Of a DNA stretch of 64,000 bases, positions 57,914-64,000 are shown piece by piece. A program made the position numbers and the translations under genes. The notes beneath the pieces were generated by a model. The model searched no databases, was not told the origin of the DNA, and saw only the letters and a program-made list of their open reading frames with translations. Each line of letters opens with the position of its first letter. The stretch's first letter is position 1. This stretch comes from Bimuria novae-zelandiae CBS 107.79 (lineage: Eukaryota > Ascomycota > Dothideomycetes > Pleosporales > Didymosphaeriaceae). The stretch is taken from positions 635,689 to 699,688 of the forward strand of contig ML976682.1 in the NCBI GenBank assembly GCA_010015655.1. Reading direction: 5' to 3'.

Positions 57914-58203
57914 ATACTAAATATATATAATGATTACTTACTATACGCGATATAGTAGATAACTTTTAATTAAATTTAAAAATGGAACGCGGCATTAGCC
58001 TAATTACCTAAGTAATAGGCTAATTTTAATAAATAAAATATATAGTTTAGACTTCTTTAGCACGCATACTCTATGGGCGTTAAGTTTATATATAAGCTTA
58101 CTAAAAATAAAATAAGCTTTAATAAGGTAGTTTAGCTACTATGCGAATACGGTCTAGCTTATCTAAAACCTTTACTTAGACAGTTATTTAGGTCTATAGG
58201 ATA

Positions 58204-60126
58204 AGTCGGGTGGGATAGTTTCCGACACTGGATAGTTTCCGACACTGGATAGTTTCCGACAGCCCCGCAATCGCGCACCCCTACCATGCACGCTAACTAA
58301 AAAATAATTCTTATTACCTTTATATTTTATTAATTTTGATTTTTCCTTTTCCATCGTTTTCTCTAACTTAAAATAGCTAAATACATAGAAGCAGATATTT
58401 CGAACGTACTTATAGACCTTAAATTTAGGATTACTTTAGCTACTACTACTACTTAATATAAAGTACTACGTAATACTTTTCACGGCTATTTTAAAAGTGC
58501 CTTACCCTACTTATATACCTATAATAGTGTATAGTAGATTTTAATTATTTAAAAAGAGTATCTAGAGCACTAAATATTTAATTAAAAAGTTTTTAATTAC
58601 GCGCTAACCCACGTGTAAGAATAAATTAATATAATAATTCTTAAGTAAAAGGATAACTATAAGAACCTAGGAAAAAAGTAAACTAGTTAATTTATAAAAT
58701 ACTACTTAACTATTAAGTTAATGTTAGGCCGCTAGACTAGCTAGACACGAATAAATATAGCTACTCTTAAAAGTATTAAGTATAAATTTAACTTATACAA
58801 GACCGTGACATAGATTCCCCCCTAATATAGGTATAACGCTAATAAGGGCAGTATTATAGAGGGCTAGGAAGTTAATAGGCTTATTATAAGCTCCTCGCAC
58901 GAGAATCCTAATAATATATTAATTAAAATAAAAAATACTTATACTTAAACTTTTATAATAAATAATGTTTCTGCGCTTAGCATCGTTTTTAAACCTTTAA
59001 TTATCTTTAAGGCTAAGAGTACCTAGGAGTAATAGTTTATAAAGAAGTTTTTAATTTAATATTTTTACTAGTATATTACCTTCTTGTAAAATAAGTAAAT
59101 AAGTAATAATATTATTATTAAGTAGCTAGAGAAGGTGTTCTTCTCCTAAACTAAGCTTAATAATTTATTTAAGATGTAGTTACTTATTATCAATAGTTAT
59201 AGTATTTATACCTTAAATAAAACTATAACTATATATTACATAAATAATTTCCACTTGCTCTTTATCCCTGCCTATACTTCACATATACTCTAGCCTTTAG
59301 ATCTTGGTTGTTTCTCTAGCCAAAAGGTGGCGTATCGGCGCTTCGTCGGCGAGTATGGGGCTGAGAAAGATGCAACGAAGCTTGGGAAGGCCAAGTTTCT
59401 CGAATTTTACACAGAAGCGCGTAAAATCGACCTTCGAGAGCAGTGTATCCGATCTAGGTAGAAAGCAACAGGGCTATACCTTAAGAACGTAAGGAAGCCC
59501 TTAGGTTCTCGCTAGGTAGTGGTACGCAAACGGCCGTTAACACTACCCTCTTCTACTAAGGATATTAGGACGCCCAAACGTGGCAGTAATATTATAGAGC
59601 AATTTTCTGAAAAGAGCTTTTTACTAACTACTTAATAATGTGTTTAGCTTACCACTAAGGCATTTAACTATACTTTAATAGGGATTATTATAAAAAACTA
59701 TAAGATTACTTTCTTACGCGAGTAGGTTAATTAAGTAAATTTATTAAAACGCTATAAAGTTATAATTAATCTATATAAACGTTCTATAAGTCTAATAAAA
59801 GTTCTTTTATAGGCTAATTAGATGCCCTCATAACGTATTTATAAAGTAAGAAACGTATTATAGAAGTTTATTATTATAAAGAAGGAAAGTAGCTTTAAAA
59901 AAAAAGTAAAGTAGCTATTAGTTTAACGTTTAGCGCGAGAATAATAACAAATATAATATTATTTTTATTATAATTTAAGTATAGATAAAAAAAGCGATTA
60001 AATGCTTTAAATACGATTTTTTATATATTTTTATAAATTTATTTAATAAAGTTGTGAGCGTATTCGCAACCTAAGTGGTGGCAGCGGCGAAATTTTGCGG
60101 GGTGTCGGAAACTACCCCACCCGACT
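58204..60126 (+). mobile_element. pogo/Fot1-like DNA transposon, 1,923 bp, RIP-mutated
   Basis: Ends are AGTCGGGTGGG then ATAGTTTCCGACA on the left, and the inverse on the right (GTCGGAAACTACCCCACCCG). TA duplications are at 58202-58203 and 60127-60128. Reading across stops on the plus strand: YIEADISNVLIDLKF (psq-type HTH, about 58380), SSHENPNNILIKIKNT (about 58890), INNFHLLFIPAYTSH then PLDLGCFS (about 59240-59320), then a cleaner stretch VAYRRFVGEYGAEKDATKL. It has landed in the NLR gene, inside the Tyr codon before GMHSCVHSW. Confidence 0.85.
58213..58262 (+). repeat. three tandem 17-bp units inside the left end of the pogo-like element
   Basis: GGATAGTTTCCGACACT starts at 58213, 58230 and 58247. 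The right end has only one unit, so the termini are asymmetric. The array may be transposase binding sites. Confidence 0.85.
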
Positions 60127-60708
60127 TATGGTATGCACAGCTGCGTACACTCATGGACAATATCTATGTTAAACGATAGGTGGGACGAAAGGCTGGAAAG
60201 ATTAGCTCTAACTTGTGTGGCATCTGAAGTTCCTAGCACGAATGCAGACAGGTGGTGGATCCTTCAGCAGCGGCTTCTCCAACATGCTGCAAGCCATGAA
60301 CACTCCATCACGAATGGTACGGCGGATATCGTAGGACTCGAGTGGGCACTGCACAGCCTATGCAACCTCTACACCGACCAAGGCAAGCTGGCGGAGGCAG
60401 AGGCCATGTACAGTCGGGCGCTGCAAGGCTTCGAGGAGGCACTCGGACCGAAGCACACATCGACCCTCTCAGCGGTCAGCAACCTAGGCAGCCTCTACGC
60501 CGACCAAGGCAAGCTGGCGGAGGCAGAGGCCATGTACAGTCGGATGCTGCAAGGCTACGAGGAGGCACTCGGTCCTAAAGTAATGCCATCGTATTTACCA
60601 GCGTTGGATACCATGTCCAACTTCGGTAACCTGCTCTCTCGCACAGGTCGTAAAGACACGGCGAAGATATTGTATACTCGCGCATTAGTTAAATATACAA
60701 CTATCTAA

Positions 60709-60959
60709 GAGCTTTCTTCGAAATCGTGCAAATAGCTAAGAGATTAATTTTAAACGTTATAAGCTACGTATCTAGAGTTAAAAGACTAAGCTAAGTCTGC
60801 AGAGGTTAAAGTAATAAAATTAAAGTCTCTAAAGCGCATAATTCGCAAGTTTAGAAAGTTAGATATTAGGTAGTAGGTAATTAGCAGAGCGCTTTTAACC
60901 TAATAGAATATGTCGAGAGTCGTGCAACTTTATGTACTCAGAATTATCGTAATATCATC
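60709..60959 (+). other. degraded 3' continuation of the NLR gene and spacer
   Basis: Moderately AT-rich. Reading past the TAA at 60706 gives ELSSKSCK and LKSLKRIIRKFRKLD-like segments, suggesting the original C-terminus extended to about 60900. Confidence 0.4.
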
Positions 60960-61434
60960 TGTAGCCACATAACTAACGTCAGAGGTAGTGTATATGGAAG
61001 GCACCACCTAGTTACATGGACTACAGAGTCAACAGACTCTCGCCCGCTCTCTCTCCTTCTAGCAGACTCCTCACTCCACATACTCTTTTCTGCAGATATT
61101 AATACAGTTTGTTGTCCTCATATGCCTGCCTGCCTGCCCTTGCCCACCTCATCAGAAAAGCGATTTGCATGGACACGCTTTAGTGGCCATTACTAACAGG
61201 CTTATAGCCACAGCCGAACTGTCACGGTTTATGGCTCTTTCCCTATGAGATGGTTACTCCTACCCTTGCTTTGTTGCTACTCACCTTTCTGAGAGTACTA
61301 CACCTGTCTGGGACTAGCATTGTTTGTGCCTGCGCACCTATACCTTCTGTAGCTCCTAGATAGTACAATCTGAGTTCAATCCCATAATCTTTTCCACTGC
61401 GTACTGTCCGCTCAGCGCTCTGCTCACCGCGACA
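60960..61434 (-). repeat. dispersed LTR-like repeat, copy 3 (475 bp, uninterrupted)
   Basis: On the minus strand it runs TGTCGCGGTGAGC to TGTGGCTACA and aligns along its length with the two halves of copy 2. It holds the empty site (GCCATAAACCGTGAC) of the pogo element found in copy 2. Flanking five-base strings do not match. Confidence 0.7.
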
Positions 61435-61979
61435 CGAACAGACACAAGTTAGGTAGAAGCGATGACAAACTTATATTACGAAAACCTGATTACGTGGCTA
61501 GCTTATACTAACCCAGCTCGGAAATCGCCTCATCGAAGTACTACCAACCATGGCGACTGGGTCTAAATCTGCTCGCTACAACGCTGCTGTGCACTTGGTA
61601 AGATACGCTATTATATACTAAGGCTTTAAAGACTAACTAAACAACATATATTAATATAATTTAGTATTATTAGCTTATTGGATGTAATTTAAGTAGCGCA
61701 TAGTACCATATTTCGTAATAAGCAGACAGAACTTTTATAACAAGAATGTCACGCGCATGTAATTTATATATACGAAGTGTTTTTCCTATAGAGTAATAGC
61801 TATAGCACACGACCGACGCTATGGATTTAATTATTCTATCGTTTATATAAACTGTGTTTACTTGAATCTAAGGTACCTAGATTAATTTTCTATACGGTGG
61901 ATTTTCCTAATCTATGGGATAGACGTTACTTGTCTTTTTTAATAACGAATTAGATTATGTTTCGTATATATAAATAGTG
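61435..61979. other. short normal-composition patch then AT-rich DNA
   Basis: No gene seen. AT-rich from about 61600. Confidence 0.35.
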
Positions 61980-62300
61980 TTAAAGGCACTAGACGAAGCA
62001 TATTAATAAATTAAACTGAAAAAGTATAAATAGCATGTAAGTGGAATTAAATTCCTAGGATATATTATTCGTGTAGAAGGAATTAAAGTCGTACTAGATA
62101 AAATTAAATATATTATAAACTAGCTAATACAAACGATAGTTAAGAATATCTAAGAATGCTTAGAATTCTGTGGATTTAGCAGGCAGTTTATATAAGACTA
62201 CGTAAAAGTTATAATATCTTTAAATAACTTTACTAAGTATTTATATTTAGTATACTATATATCTATCGTGTCTCCACTATAAGCTTATACTAGATCAAGA
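61980..62300 (+). mobile_element. fragment of a degraded Ty3/gypsy reverse transcriptase
   Basis: Reading across stops: FLGYIIRVEGIKVVLDKIK, then ECLEFCGFSRQFI and DYVKVI, the segment that follows the YLDD region in gypsy RT. Ends cannot be set. Confidence 0.6.
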
Positions 62301-62589
62301 CCTTAATAGAATCCTTATAGAGTGCGCGCTGGCTATAGAAACTTTTAGACCTCTTAGTTTATAGATTTAGCTAAGTGTTAATAAAGCATAATACTTATTT
62401 ATTAACTATAAGCTATAAGGTAGAGATCTAGCCACACATAGTAAATAAACTATTAGCTATTTTATAAATATTAATAATATAAGGTAGATATTCACGTTAG
62501 TTAAGATCTAGTATTTACTCTACTAGAGCCTGCTTCTCTATAAGGTCTAGCTTTTAATTTAGTAATTTTATCTTATATTTTAGTATAAC
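62301..62589. other. AT-rich degraded DNA
   Basis: Probably the continuing RNase H part of the gypsy fragment, but no motif is clear. Confidence 0.3.
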
Positions 62590-63221
62590 GTTATATAGGC
62601 GCGTTTATAGTGTGACGACGAGCTCGGGCTTCACCATCGCAGGCAGAAGATATACGTTAACGGGATATGTTGGCTACATTTTAGCTACACTAAGATAGAG
62701 AGAAAAGTGATCTATAGGACGCTTGCGAAAGAATAGACAATAGTATGTGCGTTAGATCTAAAGGGACTAGCGTTTTACGTAATTATATAATCTATAGCTA
62801 ATCTATTTAAGTAGCTTTATTATATTATCCCCCTCTAAAGTAGTCTTATTTTTAAGTTTTATGTATTTACTTCCTCTTTTTTTATAATTTTCTTTTAAGC
62901 TAGCCATACTTTATAAATAGCTTTATAATTATTATCTATCGCCTCTAGGATTTCACACGCGTTATAAGCTTATAACTAGGTTTTTAATCGCGCTAGTAAG
63001 CTAGCTATATTAAAGTAGGCGTAATAGTAATCTTTTACTTTATATAGTACTCTAATAAAGCCTTAGACGTTATACTAAGTTAAATTAAGGTTATAACTAG
63101 TCTAAGAAGTCTTATACTATAGGCGTCTATAGTAAAGGTGGCTATTAAAAATTTATTATATGAACTATTTTAAATTAGTATTAATTTTAATTAGTTCTTC
63201 GTTAGGTTTAACTTAGTAACG
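62590..63221 (-). mobile_element. 3' end of another copy of the 25.7-kb gypsy family (LTR plus chromodomain)
   Basis: LTR at about 62590-62824 shares GTGTAGCTAAAAT with the LTR at 31374-31650. The polypurine tract (minus strand AGAGGGGGATAATA) is at its right edge. A degraded chromodomain (minus strand, about 63140-62940) is recognisable by a TWYNAKGF-like pattern and LQAYNACEILEA. Interrupted on its right by the repeat at 63222. Confidence 0.6.
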
Positions 63222-63600
63222 TGTTATGAGGCGCTCATACCTTGGTCCAATCTGGGTTAGGACGGTAAGGCTAAAGTAGCACTTTATAGGTCATTTAGTA
63301 GTATAAGTTAATGCAATAACTTAGTGCGTGGATATATAATTTAACCTTATAATAAATAAGATAACTATTAGTTTATATAGAAGAACGTACTCGCACAGAA
63401 GATATATAAGTTAACTATAAGGAAGGAAACAATATAAGAGACTTATTATACTATATACTAGTCTATTTCTTCCTCTGCCTCTAGGTGATCCGAACCTCTT
63501 GGCGGATTACCTTAATCCGAAGCTACTGTCGGATCGGGATCACGTAACCCTGGCTAACCTAAGCAGCCCCGCAAGTCCTCATAGGCTAGCTATAGCATAA
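63222..63600 (+). repeat. RIP-altered LTR related to the solo LTR at 34935-35386
   Basis: Starts TGTTATGAGGC and follows the reverse complement of 34935-35386 through AGAACGTACTCGCACAGAAG and GGAAGGAAACAATA. The second half is diverged, so the right end is approximate. Confidence 0.6.
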
Positions 63601-64000
63601 CCTTATCTACCTCTTCCTATTTATCTTTAATTATTATAGTGCTATAGTCTAGGTTCCTTAAGCTTATAATATTATTACTCCTCTTAAGGTAATTATCTTA
63701 ATACCTATTTTTATTTTATAATTATATAGTACCGCTAGCTACTGAGCGTATAAGTAGTTATTAGGACTTTTACTATAAGTTTACTTCTTACTTTTTCTAT
63801 TGCCTGCCTAATTATGCTTAAATTCTTAAAAACGTCTTTTCATTAATGCTACTAAGACTAGGTAAAGGCCATCCTTAACGCAGACATAGAAATACTAACT
63901 TTATATAGTTACTATAAATAAAAGAGTTTAAAATATATAATAAAATTATCTACTAGTTTCTATGCTTACTATATTTAGGTAAAGACCTAGTATAGTCTAG
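63601..64000. other. AT-rich degraded DNA to the window edge
   Basis: No gene or motif recognised. It could be the interior of the element whose LTR starts at 63222, or more of the gypsy copy to its left. Confidence 0.3.

Larger units (their letters stand above)
50209..60708 (+). pseudogene. NLR-type gene fossil: HET, NB-ARC and TPR domains, split by two transposons
   Basis: The family senses non-self or damage and triggers cell death (heterokaryon incompatibility and fungal NLRs). Pieces: 50209-51848, 57914-58203 and 60127-60708. HET domain: PAYAILSHTWGKEEVLFQNM is clean (50290-50355), then read across RIP stops GKAR, KIKFCAR, LQYF, and an EEDKAYYLLGIFDI-like segment to about 50950. NB-ARC: P-loop LGGIRKT at 51167-51187 (Gly changed to Arg); kinase-2 LIIYNNYNN near 51420; GLPLALS-like segment and AYLEHVTTSFAEYL near 51750. 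After the gypsy insertion, winged-helix remnants (LLCEYGLAYLKPLLRQLF) lead into YGMHSCVHSW across the pogo insertion. TPR: 60340-60700 with two near-identical kinesin-light-chain repeats (DQGKLAEAEAMYSRALQGFE). The middle is heavily RIP-mutated; both ends are clean. The frame likely continued past the TAA at 60706. Confidence 0.75.

Noticed and set aside
58213..58262. Possible CRISPR-like array
   Set aside because: Direct tandem units with no spacers, inside a transposon end of a eukaryote.

Overview
The window looks like a transposon-dense, compartmentalised chromosome segment of a filamentous ascomycete (Pezizomycotina, most likely a dothideomycete). Introns are short (43 to 73 bp in most cases, with CTGAC-type branch points). 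The transposons are fungal Ty1/copia, Ty3/gypsy, Fot1/pogo, Tc1-like and piggyBac-like elements. Large AT-rich blocks carry CAG/CAA-to-TAG/TAA and TGG-to-TAG changes, the signature of repeat-induced point mutation (RIP). The species cannot be named from the sequence. No rRNA, tRNA or CRISPR array was seen.

Layout. 1-6.8 kb: a RIP-broken coiled-coil gene running in from the left edge, a spliced MADS-box-like gene (minus), a 294-bp MITE, and a four-exon ferric-reductase-like gene (plus). 6.8-18.9 kb: one host gene split by two nested copia elements. The outer one (minus) keeps an intact 1,549-residue polyprotein. The inner one (plus) has identical LTRs but a polyprotein full of stops. 20.5-25.2 kb: remnants of a membrane protein and a 2EXR/F-box-like gene, a second identical MITE, and an LTR-like repeat split by a 2.1-kb pogo element. 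25.7-39.2 kb: RIP-degraded Ty3/gypsy chromoviruses, two of them in inverted orientation, with a cleaner solo LTR inserted in one. 39.2-41.5 kb: a broken piggyBac-like element. 43.3-44.9 kb: a five-exon membrane-protein gene that looks functional. 45.9-50.05 kb: two Tc1/mariner-type elements, each with one disabling lesion in the transposase. 50.2-60.7 kb: a fossil HET/NB-ARC/TPR (NLR-type) gene cut by a 6-kb gypsy element and a 1.9-kb pogo-like element. 60.9-64 kb: LTR-like repeats and gypsy scraps.

The likely intact cellular genes are the MADS-like protein, the ferric-reductase-like protein (its C-terminus is uncertain) and the five-exon membrane protein. The rest is a layered record of insertions. 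Target-site duplications, nesting and RIP load allow a relative dating. The strongest finds are a fold-back (palindromic) LTR at one end of the outer copia, still flanked by a matching 5-bp target duplication; the reassembled NLR fossil; the inner copia that seems to have moved after it was mutated; and a pogo insertion whose empty site survives in a sister repeat 38 kb away.
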